A model generated the notes under the pieces. It did not search any database. It was not told the DNA's origin and was given only the letters and a program-made list of their open reading frames with translations. A DNA stretch of 64,000 bases from Chitinophagales bacterium. GTDB lineage: Bacteria; Bacteroidota; Bacteroidia; Chitinophagales; Saprospiraceae. The position numbers and the translations under genes are program-made. This document shows positions 10,416 to 19,462 of the stretch, piece by piece (positions within the stretch are counted from its first letter, which is position 1; each line of letters starts with the position of its first letter). Location: positions 62,001 to 126,000 of the forward strand of contig JAAFJY010000018.1 of NCBI GenBank assembly GCA_013299105.1, written 5' to 3'.

Positions 10416-10579
10416 CTAGTGGTACGAATTACAAATAACCACTAAGTTCTGGGAGGCTATTTGGCTTTGTAGCAAGGCGAGAGGAGGGAGAATAGTGGAC
10501 TATTTTACCGACGAGCAGCGCAGCTATGGAGACAAAGAGGCTGCGAAACTTGGGGCGTATTTCAAATTCGTACCACTAG
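10416..10579. mobile_element. Candidate MITE with 15-bp inverted repeats
   Basis: CTAGTGGTACGAATT at 10416-10430 recurs in exact reverse complement at 10565-10579. If a TA at each end is taken as a target duplication, the inverted ends are GTGGTACGAATT (12 bp) and the element is about 160 bp, without coding capacity. TA targets are typical of IS630/Tc1-type MITEs. A similar single end (CTAGTGGTAC) occurs near 31410. Confidence 0.5.
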
Positions 10580-10827
10580 TGTTTTGTCCAACAAGTACAG
10601 CGATTTTCCATATAGATCCCAGCTTCAATTAGGGGGCTCGATCACCTTAAAACATAACTGACTGAACACGTATAATTAAAGAATAGCGGTTTCATTTTTT
10701 TTCGTATTTTTACTGATCTAAAAGGACCATGACTGCTACATTCAATGACGGGCTTAGGCTAAAAATGACCAAACACTAAAGAAACTCTCATGCGGAGTAG
10801 GTGCTTACCTTGAGTTGTGCTTGATGA

Positions 10828-10858
10828 TTGGGAAATCGGAAAATCAAATGTACTTTTG
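10828..10858 (+). promoter_or_regulatory. Promoter TTG-N20-TACTTTTG for the acyltransferase gene
   Basis: TTG at 10828-10830 is followed after exactly 20 bases by TACTTTTG at 10851-10858, a full match to the Bacteroidota -33/-7 consensus. The leader to the ATG at 11001 is about 135 bases. Confidence 0.65.
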
Positions 10859-11000
10859 CAAAGGCTGTGGCTCATCGGACTGAGGACTTACAAAAAAGAA
10901 CGCAACTTACATTCAGTCAGGTGCTCTTCTTTTTTCACTAAACCGAAACTCGTTTACCTTATTTTTACGCACTCTAAAGAAAGTGTAAGCCCAGCAAACC

Positions 11001-12050
11001 ATGGCTAAAAGCTCCATTTCCGTTCAAGCACCGCTGTATCAAAATACCAATATTGCTAGCCTGGAATTATTGCGTGGCTTGGCATCTGCGGTTGTTTGTT
11101 TGTACCATTTCACCAACGGAAACGACAACTTCATTTCCGAAGGCAACTGGGTCAAAGCTATTGCTGGTAAAGGCTGGTTGGGGGTAGAAATTTTTTTTGT
11201 CATTTCTGGGTTCATCATCCCTTACTCTATGGCGCGAAGCCATTACCGTTGGCGAGATTTTCCACTCTTTTTGCTCAAACGTTGGGTGCGGATTGATCCC
11301 CCGTTTTGGGTGAGCATCCTTTTTGTGTTAGGCTTAAACACTTTGTGCGCTTTGTATTTGGGGCCGTCACTTGCATTTCCCTGGCCACGCGTGCTCTTGC
11401 ATTTCGGATATTTGATTCCCTTTTTCCCACCTTACCGGTGGCTGAATGGAGTGTACTGGACGTTGGGTGTAGAATTTCAGTACTATTTATTGATCGCGCT
11501 GTTTTATCCATTGCTTTTCCATCGGCGTACGTTTTATTTTTGGATTACCACCTCAGCATTTATAGCCATTTCGATATTCAACAGCCAACCCGCCTTTTTT
11601 TTCGATTACAGCATGTTTTTTATCCTAGGCTTTACCCTTTTTCGGCGCTTCAATGGCCAGCTGAAGCCCTGGGAGTTTTATCTCTTCTCAGCCGTCATTT
11701 TTTGGGCCATCTCGTACAAATTCAGTCTGCAATACTTAATAGCTGGTTTTTTCCCCTGGTTGCTGATTGCTTTTTGGCCAGATTTAAAAATATTGGGCTT
11801 GCGCTGGTTGGGGATGATTTCGTACTCCTTGTACCTGGTCCATTTGCCCTTGGGTGAAAAACTGATTCCATTGGCGGCGAGGTACATAGAAGGGGATGGT
11901 CTTCGTTTGGTTTTTGTGTTGGGGTTGTTTGCTTTCACCCTTGTATTGGCATATGGCTTTTATCTGCTCATTGAGCGGCCAGCCATGCGCTGGTCCAAGT
12001 TGGTGCACTATGGAGATAAAAGCCAGCCCCGCTCCTTTTTCGGCCCTTGA
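11001..12050 (+). CDS. Acyltransferase family 3 membrane protein (OafA/YrhL-like)
   Basis: 349 residues with about ten hydrophobic membrane segments. The N-terminus NTNIASLELLRGLASAVVCLYHF and GWLGVEIFFVISGFIIPYSM carry the conserved Arg and His of the acyltransferase 3 family, which O-acylates exported sugars or cell-surface glycans at the cytoplasmic membrane. WLGMISYSLYLVHLPLG near 270-285 is the usual C-terminal signature. It is monocistronic, with its own promoter, so the acceptor cannot be inferred from neighbours. Confidence 0.88.
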   Translation: MAKSSISVQAPLYQNTNIASLELLRGLASAVVCLYHFTNGNDNFISEGNWVKAIAGKGWLGVEIFFVISGFIIPYSMARSHYRWRDFPLFLLKRWVRIDPPFWVSILFVLGLNTLCALYLGPSLAFPWPRVLLHFGYLIPFFPPYRWLNGVYWTLGVEFQYYLLIALFYPLLFHRRTFYFWITTSAFIAISIFNSQPAFFFDYSMFFILGFTLFRRFNGQLKPWEFYLFSAVIFWAISYKFSLQYLIAGFFPWLLIAFWPDLKILGLRWLGMISYSLYLVHLPLGEKLIPLAARYIEGDGLRLVFVLGLFAFTLVLAYGFYLLIERPAMRWSKLVHYGDKSQPRSFFGP

Positions 12051-12310
12051 TAATGGTTCAAAAATAAAGCTTTCCAATTTTTATGTTTCCTAATCAGACC
12101 ATGTTGTCAACATCATGGTCGAAATCATGCTGGAAATCAGTAAGATAGGGTGTGGAGTGTGTAAGTGTGAGTTCGGGTGGGGGACTTCGAACATAAGTTT
12201 CGTCTCCAATTGAAAACGTGGTTTCTTCACACTCAAACCCAAACAAGCACACCCAAACCCAATTTCATCCGTGTTCCCAACTAGCCTCGCACAGCGAGGG
12301 GATAAATTTA
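12050..12310 (+). repeat. Dispersed repeat family A, degenerate/interrupted copy
   Basis: The left part (GGTTCAAAAATAAA, then a TCAACATCATGGTC string and CATGCTGGAAATC) and the right part (TCATCCGTGTTCCC, GCCTCGCACAGCGAGG) match the consensus of the well-preserved copy at 37224-37402. About 120 bases of unrelated G/T-rich sequence (12140-12265) separate the two parts. Confidence 0.6.
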
Positions 12311-12349
12311 TAAAGGACGAAGATGTCTAATTTATTTAATCTGCGGCCC

Positions 12350-12874
12350 TTACTCCAAAAACTCAATCTGAAAATCATCCATGTACATCAATTTTCGATT
12401 GGGGTTGAATAAAAAGGCCCGAAACTCATGGCTGGGCGCATACAAACCTTGCAGCGGAAATTCCAAATCCACCTTGGTCCATTTATTGGGCTCAATTTCC
12501 TGACCATTGAAGTCTTTTTGCGCAATTTTCAATGTATTTCCACCCGCCCAAACCTGTGCTACCAGAGAGGCAGCGTTGTCTTTTTCCGACAACATCACAT
12601 AAACACTGATCTTGGCCGTCTGGTAGGTTTTGCTCGAAATTTTTTCAAAAGACTGGATAAAACCCATGCTGTACTCCAAGGTAGAATCCATTTGGTAAAA
12701 ACAATACCCACTGTGCCCTTGGCCTTTGTACACCTGGATATTGTTGCCAAAATGCGATTCGTAATCGTTGAGGAAAACGTCTTCTGAACTGAGGGCTTTT
12801 TTGTCGTTTTGGCAAGCTGTTAATACCAAAATCATCAACGCGCTTATGTTCCAGCGAAGGATACGATTGTTCAT
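12350..12874 (-). CDS. Predicted lipoprotein, paralogue of the divergent gene
   Basis: 174 residues. A lipoprotein signal with lipobox LTAC (Cys21) is followed by DVFLNDYESHFG, GHSGYCFYQMD, KISVYVMLSE and a C-terminal DDFQIEFLE. The rhythm suggests a carbohydrate-binding-like beta sandwich, but the family was not recognised. It shares the same motifs (VFFNDFEGQFG, GHSGKCFYGF, DDFKVE) with the divergent gene at 13007, so the pair arose by inverted duplication. Probably surface- or periplasm-anchored. Confidence 0.72.
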   Translation of the reverse strand: MNNRILRWNISALMILVLTACQNDKKALSSEDVFLNDYESHFGNNIQVYKGQGHSGYCFYQMDSTLEYSMGFIQSFEKISSKTYQTAKISVYVMLSEKDNAASLVAQVWAGGNTLKIAQKDFNGQEIEPNKWTKVDLEFPLQGLYAPSHEFRAFLFNPNRKLMYMDDFQIEFLE

Positions 12875-12896
12875 TGTGTTGGCTGTATTTTGGCCG

Positions 12897-12904
12897 CAAA
12901 ATTA
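12897..12904 (-). promoter_or_regulatory. Candidate -7 box (TAATTTTG) for the minus-strand lipoprotein gene
   Basis: The minus strand reads TAATTTTG, a perfect TAnnTTTG, 22 bases upstream of the ATG at 12874. No clear -33 TTG is present. Confidence 0.4.
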
Positions 12905-13006
12905 AATTTACTGTTGAAAATCTGGCAGCTTCTAGCAAAAAAAGAACACCAAGCTTATCTTCGGCCTGAAAAAATCACTCTCATTTGTCTTGACAACCTG
13001 ACAAGT

Positions 13007-13528
13007 ATGTTCAAAAAGACCAATTTCCTGTTCTTGTTTTTGCTTGCAACTTTGCCTTTTGCCTGTAAAAAAGAAGTCAATGTATTGCCCGACAACGTGT
13101 TTTTCAATGATTTTGAAGGCCAGTTTGGGTATTTACCCCATATTCAGCGCAGCAAAGGCCACAGCGGCAAATGTTTTTACGGCTTCAATCCCGAAACTGA
13201 ATACAGTAGCACTTTCATGCTGCCATTCAAGCGCATCACCACCAAATCGTTCTCCAAATTGGCTTTTTCGGCCTACGTTTATTTGCCAGATCAAGCCGCT
13301 TCAGGAGCGTTGGTAATCCAAATTTACGACACAGCTGGCAACCGTATTGGCATTAACCAAAGCGATTTCAATGGGGAAAGCCTCGGTGTAAGGCGCTGGA
13401 AGGAAGTCCGGGTTGAACTTCCGCTAAAAGGCTTGTATTCAGCCGACCACGAAATCCGTTGCTTCGCCTTTAATCCCAATCGGGTTTCTTATCAACTTGA
13501 TGATTTCAAAGTTGAAATGGTGCCGTGA
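13007..13528 (+). CDS. Predicted lipoprotein, paralogue of the divergent gene
   Basis: 173 residues from the ATG at 13007, which starts a lipoprotein signal MFKKTNFLFLFLLATLPFAC (Cys20). A longer frame from 12890 has no signal and was not chosen. Shared motifs with 12350-12874 include DNVFFNDFEGQFG, HSGKCFYGFNPETEYSSTF, KLAFSAYVYLP, SDFNGE, and the final DDFKVEMVP. The two genes are divergent across a 132-bp gap. Function unknown. Confidence 0.72.
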   Translation: MFKKTNFLFLFLLATLPFACKKEVNVLPDNVFFNDFEGQFGYLPHIQRSKGHSGKCFYGFNPETEYSSTFMLPFKRITTKSFSKLAFSAYVYLPDQAASGALVIQIYDTAGNRIGINQSDFNGESLGVRRWKEVRVELPLKGLYSADHEIRCFAFNPNRVSYQLDDFKVEMVP

Positions 13529-13627
13529 GGGTTGAAAAGTTGAAATGTTGAAGGGTTGAAAAGATGGGCTTCGACACCAGATATGTTGCGTAGCATTCTT
13601 CTCAATTCCTCAACTTCTCAACTACTT

Positions 13628-16303
13628 TCATCCTTTAAAAGCGCCAAACAAACTTCCCAAAACCTGTAGTGCATTGTTCACCACTTCCTGGTTCTGCACG
13701 GGTATTTTTAGGTAGGTTTGGCCTGAATGCTCATCTTTTTGCACCAAGGAGTTGACCAACTCCGCTGTTTTTTGCGGGTTTTGGAGCGTTTGGGTCAGTC
13801 CACTCAAGAAACTGATGCCCATGCCGATCAGCTCTTGTGGGTTGGAAGGGGGCGCTGCATGACCGCTACCGTTGCCACTGCCACTTCCTCCGCTATTGCT
13901 AGTTTCGCTGCTGCTGCTGGCCGGATTTCTTTGCCCCTGATTTTCAGGACTTGAGTCGTCGCGGTTGGGGGTGTTTTCGGATTGGTTTTGTGGTCCACTT
14001 TTGGTGCTACCTTCGCTTTGGGCATTTGATCTTTGCGGAGCTTTTTCGTCAAAGTCTTCCTCCTCAATGGGTTGCATTGGGGGCTCGCTTTCTTGTACCT
14101 CGGTTTTTTCAGGCATCATGGCCTCGTCAGGTACTGCATTGCCCAGCACTTCTTCCTGATCGGTGATGGGCTCGAACTCAGCTGCTTCGCCAGAAACGAC
14201 TTTGTTGGTCAAGTCTTCAATAGAGTTCATGAAGTCGTTGAAACTGTCTTTGCTGAGGAATACGTTTTCATCGCCCTGGTCCAAAACCCCGGCGGCCATT
14301 GACGACTTGAACTTGAGCTTGCCCAGGATACCGTGCTCAATGGTGCTGACGGAAATGAGGTTGATGACATTCACCCTTTTGGTTTGTCCCATGCGGTAAA
14401 TACGGGCCACCCTTTGTTCTAAAACCGCGGGATTCCAGGGGATGTCGAGGTTGATGAGCAAAGATGCTTTTTGCAGGTTGAGGCCTACCCCGCCCGCGTC
14501 GGTGGAAAGGAAGATGCGAATTTCGGGGTCTTGCTCAAAACGGTCGAGCATTTTTCCCCGCTCTTCGCTGTGTACCCCACCGTGCAAGTTCTCAAATTTG
14601 ATCTCTTTGGCTTCTAGTTCCTGGGCCACCAGGCGGGTCATGCGCTCCCATTGGCTAAAAATCACCACTTTCATGTCTTCGCTGACCATCGCTTCCTCCA
14701 AAATGCACATCAACTCGTCCACCTTGGTATCGTGGCGGGTTTGTTGGTCCACGATATAAGTGCTATCGCAGCTCATTTTCATCACATTGAGGCACTTGAG
14801 TAGCTTCAAGCGGTCTTGTTCATTCAGAAAGTGGAACTTGCGCCACTTGGCGATGAGTTGGGCCACATCGGTTTCATAGGAATTGTGCATAGCTTGTTGC
14901 TCGGCGGTCATGGGCACGAACAAGTTTTTGTCCATGCGCTCGGGCAATTGGGTCAGCACCGTTTTTTTGTTGCGGCGAATCATGATATGGGCCAAATCAC
15001 GGCTGATCTTGCCTAAATCGCGGTAGCCTTTCACCATATTGCTATCTGGATCAATGACGGTATGGCGCTCCATGAACGCGTGCAAAGGGCCTAGGGCATA
15101 GGGGTCCACGTATTGCGCGATAGAGTACAACTCTTCGATTTTGTTTTCGAGAGGGGTGCCCGTCAGTACAAACCGGTAGCGGATGTCCAGCGACTTGACG
15201 GCTCTTGAGATTTTCGTGTTCCAGTTTTTGATGCGCTGGGCTTCGTCCAGGATGATTAGGTCTGGCTGCAGCACGTCTTTTATCGTGGTCAGGTCGTTGC
15301 CCACCATATTGTAGGTCAGGATTTTGAAAAACGAAGGATCTTCTTTGTACTGAACTTCTCGTTTGTTGGGTGCACCTTCGATGACTTTGGCGCTGAGTTG
15401 GGTAAATTTTTCAATTTCTTTTTTCCACTGGTACTTCAATGAGGTGGGGCAAACGATCAAAACACTGCCGATCAATTGTTCTTTTTGCAGCAGTGCAGCC
15501 GCTGCAATAGCCTGCACGGTTTTGCCCAAACCCATTTCATCCGCAATGAGGCAGCGTCCAGCCTTGGCCGCGAATTTTACCCCTTCCAATTGGTAAGGAA
15601 AAAGTTTGACCTTGATGGCATCACTCAAATAAGCAGGCAGGTCCTTGCTGATTTCCTCCACATGCAGTGCCCTTTGTTGATTTTCCCTCTCCAGCAAAAT
15701 GAACTCCAACGCGTCGTCATAGCATTTGAAATTGGGTGCAATGGCTTTGGCTTCTTTCAAAAACTTGTCGAACACCAAATAGGCATCCGGGCGCATTTCC
15801 CCCTCGGCATCGAAATATTTTTTCGCCAATTGATTTAATGCATCGTATGATTGGCTGCCGATCCGAATGCGGATACTGCGCTTTTCGCCATAATGCAGAA
15901 AAACCGAAGAGTAAGTGCGTTCAGGTGGGTTTTTGAAGCGGGTTTTGTTGCCGCGTTGCTTTTCCAGGTGCAGCAAAGTCCATTCGATGTGCTTGCAAGT
16001 GCCCAGGGTATTGGTCTTGAAATCGGGGCAAGAGCAGAAATTTTGCCCGATCTCCCTGCTGCGTATGGCAACTTTATACGTGCTGCTGTATTCGGGATTG
16101 GAAACTAGGAAGTCAGAGTAAACGGGCTCGTCGCCGACGTTTTTCAGGATAAAATTTTGGGTTTCCGCGAATTGCTTACGGAGCTGAATCTGCCAACGGG
16201 CGGTTTCGAGGTTGCCGGGTTTTTTGTAATAGGAGACCCGATCATCGCCGGGTTTTTTCTTGCCTTTCGCTTTGTCTTTGCTCTTGTTGGATTGCTTGGC
16301 CAT
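13628..16303 (-). CDS. SWIM zinc-finger SNF2-family helicase
   Basis: 891 residues. A basic N-terminus precedes a SWIM zinc finger (C-S-C ... C-K-H in FCSCPDFKTNTLGTCKHIEW, about 85-110). The SNF2 ATPase core has Walker A DEMGLGKTVQAIAAA (about 250), DEAQ box (about 350), the second RecA lobe VVIFSQW...STDAGGVGLNLQ and the motif VI region QRVARIYRMGQTKRV. A long acidic and Ser/Gly/Asn-rich linker (about 720-820) leads to a short C-terminal segment. Such proteins remodel protein-DNA complexes. The start is set by a promoter at 16364-16394: the earlier ATG at 16366 would lie upstream of the transcript start, so MAKQSNKSK at 16303 is used. Confidence 0.9.
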   Translation of the reverse strand: MAKQSNKSKDKAKGKKKPGDDRVSYYKKPGNLETARWQIQLRKQFAETQNFILKNVGDEPVYSDFLVSNPEYSSTYKVAIRSREIGQNFCSCPDFKTNTLGTCKHIEWTLLHLEKQRGNKTRFKNPPERTYSSVFLHYGEKRSIRIRIGSQSYDALNQLAKKYFDAEGEMRPDAYLVFDKFLKEAKAIAPNFKCYDDALEFILLERENQQRALHVEEISKDLPAYLSDAIKVKLFPYQLEGVKFAAKAGRCLIADEMGLGKTVQAIAAAALLQKEQLIGSVLIVCPTSLKYQWKKEIEKFTQLSAKVIEGAPNKREVQYKEDPSFFKILTYNMVGNDLTTIKDVLQPDLIILDEAQRIKNWNTKISRAVKSLDIRYRFVLTGTPLENKIEELYSIAQYVDPYALGPLHAFMERHTVIDPDSNMVKGYRDLGKISRDLAHIMIRRNKKTVLTQLPERMDKNLFVPMTAEQQAMHNSYETDVAQLIAKWRKFHFLNEQDRLKLLKCLNVMKMSCDSTYIVDQQTRHDTKVDELMCILEEAMVSEDMKVVIFSQWERMTRLVAQELEAKEIKFENLHGGVHSEERGKMLDRFEQDPEIRIFLSTDAGGVGLNLQKASLLINLDIPWNPAVLEQRVARIYRMGQTKRVNVINLISVSTIEHGILGKLKFKSSMAAGVLDQGDENVFLSKDSFNDFMNSIEDLTNKVVSGEAAEFEPITDQEEVLGNAVPDEAMMPEKTEVQESEPPMQPIEEEDFDEKAPQRSNAQSEGSTKSGPQNQSENTPNRDDSSPENQGQRNPASSSSETSNSGGSGSGNGSGHAAPPSNPQELIGMGISFLSGLTQTLQNPQKTAELVNSLVQKDEHSGQTYLKIPVQNQEVVNNALQVLGSLFGAFKG

Positions 16304-16363
16304 AATGGGTGGCGTTTGTTTGGGTGCAACATAGCTTGGGTTGCACGAATGATGTGGTTTGCC

Positions 16364-16394
16364 CAAATGTAAGCGAATCCGAATTGAAATTCAA
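16364..16394 (-). promoter_or_regulatory. Promoter TTG-N20-TACATTTG for the SNF2 gene
   Basis: On the minus strand TTG (16394-16392) is followed after 20 bases by TACATTTG (16371-16364), a full consensus match with the same spacing as the promoter at 10828. It places transcription start near 16357 and decides the start codon of the SNF2 gene. Confidence 0.65.
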
Positions 16395-16428
16395 GAAAGC
16401 AAGCAAGTTTGAAGAAAATCTGGGCGAA

Positions 16429-17982
16429 TCAAAGCTCAATCGAAGCCCAATCTTTGACATTTTTCTTTTCGGTATCAAAACTGATGCCCACACCCAGGAT
16501 ATTTTTTTGTAGCAAGCGGTATTTATCGGCGTATGCTTTGTCAATGACTTGATTGATGGCGACTTGTGCGCTGGTATCTATTTTGAACTCGATGATGTAA
16601 ACATGGCTGGGCGTCTGCACCACCACATCCATGCGCCCGTCGGAGGTGTGGACCTCGCTTTCCAGGTAAAGGCCCAGGTAACGGAAATGCAAATGCACCA
16701 AGGCACGGTAAAAATGCTCGCCTTTGTCGTCCGACAAGTGGCTGGGCAAATCCTTCAACAGGGAGTTGATCACCGTAATGACTTTGGGTAGGTCATTTTG
16801 CAAAAAACCGTCTTCCAATAGCTCCACTGGTCGCAGCGATTCGTTGGGATGTCGGCTCAATAGATTAGCAATCAGGTAGTTGTTGAGTGCTTCTTCCACC
16901 TCGCGATTGGGCAGGCCCAAAAGGTAGCGGCTGCGCGATGGATCGTAGCTTTTTACCGTCAAATAGCCCGTTTGGAACATCAAGGCATTGGCTTCCATGT
17001 TTTCCAGGTCGTAGCTGTCGAAGAAGCTGCTTGGAACTCTCGTTTCATCGATCCGATAAATGGATTGTTCTTTGAGCTGTTTGATCAAAAAAGTGGGCGT
17101 CCCTGTTTTGAACCAATAATCGGCAAATAGCCAGTTTTCAAATAAAAGTAAGATAGAAAAGGGATTATAAACACTTTTCACCCCATCCCAAGAGTAGCCA
17201 TTGTACCATTCCTTGATTTTGTCGATCAGTTCAGTTCTTGACAAACCTGGGAATAATTGTCCAAGCTGCTCAATGTGAGGCTCAAAATTTTTCAGTAACT
17301 CTTCCTGGGTATAGCCAACTAAGGTGCCAAATCGCGGGTTAAGGGTCAAGTCAGACAGGTAATTCAAGTCAGAAAACAAGCTAACTTGGCTGAATTTGGA
17401 AACCCCAGTGATCAGGAAAAAACGCAAAGCGGCTTGTGCTGCATCGTCTTTGAGTCCACTGTAAAAATTTTTCAGGACTTGGCGATTGGCTTTAGCCTGC
17501 TCTAATTCGGCTTTGTCGAGGTAATCGATGATTGGCTTGTCGTATTCATCGATCAAAATTACAGCTTTGGGGCCTTGCTCCGAAAGGGCGATGATCAATT
17601 CGCGCAACTTGGATTTTGCCGAGGTACGTTCTAATTGTAAATCAAATTTTTGCGCTTGTTCATCTAAAAAATTACAGATGGCCTGTTCTAAGCCTAGATG
17701 GCCATAGTCCAACACATTGAATGAAATATAAATAACTGGGTGTGTCTGGGGCCAGTCCCATTTGTCTTCAATCCATAGCCCCTTGAATAAATCTTTTTTT
17801 CCTTCAAACAAGTTTTTAATGGTCGAAAGCGTCAGCGATTTCCCAAAACGACGTGGTCTTGAGAGGAAGTTGTAACGACCTCCGCTCAGTAACTTGTGAA
17901 TCTGCTCTGTTTTGTCCACATAGAGCATATTCGAGTTTCGGATAAGTTCGAAATTCTGTTCTCCAACTGGTAATTGTTGCAT
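16429..17982 (-). CDS. AAA-ATPase-like / PD-(D/E)XK nuclease-like protein (second copy)
   Basis: 517 residues, same architecture as 4378-5880. The P-loop-like LSRPRRFGKSLTLS lies near 41-54, Walker B-like AVILIDEYDKPI near 140-150, the conserved FFLITGVSKFSQVSLFSDLN near 200, and the C-terminal nuclease-like core SDGRMDVVVQTPSHVYIIEFKID near 455-480. The two copies are divergent in sequence, so this is an old paralogy or separate acquisition. The family is widespread and multicopy in Bacteroidota; its activity is not established. Confidence 0.88.
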   Translation of the reverse strand: MQQLPVGEQNFELIRNSNMLYVDKTEQIHKLLSGGRYNFLSRPRRFGKSLTLSTIKNLFEGKKDLFKGLWIEDKWDWPQTHPVIYISFNVLDYGHLGLEQAICNFLDEQAQKFDLQLERTSAKSKLRELIIALSEQGPKAVILIDEYDKPIIDYLDKAELEQAKANRQVLKNFYSGLKDDAAQAALRFFLITGVSKFSQVSLFSDLNYLSDLTLNPRFGTLVGYTQEELLKNFEPHIEQLGQLFPGLSRTELIDKIKEWYNGYSWDGVKSVYNPFSILLLFENWLFADYWFKTGTPTFLIKQLKEQSIYRIDETRVPSSFFDSYDLENMEANALMFQTGYLTVKSYDPSRSRYLLGLPNREVEEALNNYLIANLLSRHPNESLRPVELLEDGFLQNDLPKVITVINSLLKDLPSHLSDDKGEHFYRALVHLHFRYLGLYLESEVHTSDGRMDVVVQTPSHVYIIEFKIDTSAQVAINQVIDKAYADKYRLLQKNILGVGISFDTEKKNVKDWASIEL

Positions 17983-18028
17983 CCGACTTTCTTATGAGGC
18001 ATAAATATAGGCAAAAGAACTGACATTC

Positions 18029-19057
18029 TCAATCAAACAAAGTCTTGCTCCGACTAGGCGGCACAATGCCCAGGTGCTGATAAGCCTTCTCGGTAGCCTC
18101 GCGCCCGCGTGGGGTGCGCTGTAGGAAGCCCTCCATGATCAGGAAGGGCTCGTGTACTTCTTCGATGGTGCCTGCTTCTTCGCCGATGGCGGTGGCGATG
18201 GTGGTGATGCCCACCGGGCCTCCTTTGAATTTTTCGATGATCGTGGACAGGATTTTGTTGTCCATTTGGTCCAAGCCGTAGTCGTCAACGTTCAAGGCTT
18301 CGAGGGCGATGCGGGCGATTTCGGCATTGATGGTACCGTCGCCTTTGACTTGTGCAAAGTCTCGAACCCTGCGCAGCAAGGCGTTGGCAATGCGTGGAGT
18401 GCCCCGGCTACGGCGAGCAATTTCGTTGGCTCCACTGTCGGTGATTTCCAGGTTGAGGATACCAGCAGAGCGTTTTAAGATGTTCTCTAAAGTTTTTACA
18501 TCGTAATAATCCAGGTGGCAATTGATGCCAAAACGGGCCCGCATTGGCGCGGTCAACAAGCCCATGCGGGTAGTGGCACCCACTAGGGTAAAGGGATTGA
18601 GCGTAATTTGGATGCTCCGGGCATTGGGGCCGCTGTCGATCATGATGTCGATGCGGTAGTCTTCCATCGCCGAATAGAGGTACTCCTCAACTACGGTATT
18701 GAGGCGGTGGATTTCGTCGATGAAAAGTACATCTCCTTCGTTGAGGTTGGTGAGGATGCCCGCCAGGTCACCTGCCTTCTCCATCACGGGCCCAGAAGTC
18801 ATTTTCAGGCCCGTACCCAATTCATTGGAAATGATGTGCGAGAGGGTAGTTTTGCCCAAACCGGGAGGGCCGTGCAGGAGCACATGGTCCAAGGCCTCCG
18901 ACCGCTGTTTGGCGGCAGCGATAAAGACCTTCAGGTTGTCCACGATGCGTGGTTGGCCACTGAAATCCTCCAGGGCCTTGGGACGCAAGGCTTTTTCTAC
19001 CTGTTGATCTTCGGTGCTGAGTGGTTTAGCAGAAGGATCCAGGTTTGGGTTTGACAT
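18029..19057 (-). CDS. ruvB: Holliday junction branch migration ATPase RuvB
   Basis: 342 residues, full length. RuvB is the hexameric motor that drives branch migration with RuvA. It has the start of the AAA core [12 protein letters not shown], Walker [17 protein letters not shown], Walker [12 protein letters not shown], sensor 1 LVGATTRMG, the arginine-rich [20 protein letters not shown], and the winged-helix end [18 protein letters not shown]. ruvA and ruvC are not nearby. Confidence 0.98.
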   Translation of the reverse strand: MSNPNLDPSAKPLSTEDQQVEKALRPKALEDFSGQPRIVDNLKVFIAAAKQRSEALDHVLLHGPPGLGKTTLSHIISNELGTGLKMTSGPVMEKAGDLAGILTNLNEGDVLFIDEIHRLNTVVEEYLYSAMEDYRIDIMIDSGPNARSIQITLNPFTLVGATTRMGLLTAPMRARFGINCHLDYYDVKTLENILKRSAGILNLEITDSGANEIARRSRGTPRIANALLRRVRDFAQVKGDGTINAEIARIALEALNVDDYGLDQMDNKILSTIIEKFKGGPVGITTIATAIGEEAGTIEEVHEPFLIMEGFLQRTPRGREATEKAYQHLGIVPPSRSKTLFD

Positions 19058-19462
19058 TATTTATTTGATTTTGGGCAAAGTTAAATGATTTTTACCTCAG
19101 AAATGCACTTGTAAATCGTTTTTCCTGTGATTTTTGCCGATTCGTTTTTCCTAATACCATCCAAAAGCACTATTTTTGCAGGGCTTTTGAAAAAAGCACC
19201 TTTGCAGTTTGCCTTTTTGGATCCTTTAAGAGCATGTTTAAAATTATTTGCTTGCCATAAAACGGCCCAATTTCGCCTACTCTTCGTCAGGAAAATGCTC
19301 ATTATGCGCTGCATAACTCCGCTTTTCCTGTCTCGATTAGTCTAAATTTGACTCGTTTTCTGCCTAAGCCTCCAATATTTAAACAAGCTCTAAGATGGTC
19401 TTCCAAATGAAATTCAGTGGTAAACAGCTGTTGGTTTTTATACCTAAATTAACCTTTCTAAA
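19058..19462. promoter_or_regulatory. ruvB-icd divergent intergenic region with two icd promoter candidates
   Basis: No gene is seen in this 405-bp gap. Rightward candidates are TATTTTTG at 19171-19178, with TTTTTC (one base off a TTG) exactly 20 bases upstream, and TAAATTTG at 19343-19350. Either would give icd a long leader (about 280 or 105 bases). A small hairpin (GCTTTT/AAAAGC, about 19183-19197) follows the first box. Confidence 0.45.
19076..19083 (-). promoter_or_regulatory. Candidate -7 box (TAACTTTG) for ruvB
   Basis: The minus strand reads TAACTTTG, a perfect TAnnTTTG, 18 bases upstream of the ruvB ATG at 19057. The -33 region is not convincing. Confidence 0.4.

Larger units (their letters stand above)
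10141..11000. other. 860-bp gene-free region with a MITE-like element and a promoter
   Basis: No credible reading frame is seen. It holds a promoter candidate for the leftward barrel genes (10354), an element with 15-bp inverted ends (10416-10579), an AT-rich stretch around 10660-10710, and a strong rightward promoter (10828-10858) for the acyltransferase gene. Confidence 0.7.

Noticed and set aside
10817-11008. 63-codon frame upstream of the acyltransferase
   Set aside because: It spans the TTG-N20-TACTTTTG promoter and overlaps the real start; composition is not protein-like.
19081-19345. Short frames in the ruvB-icd gap
   Set aside because: They overlap the promoter candidates for both genes and show no domain or signal.
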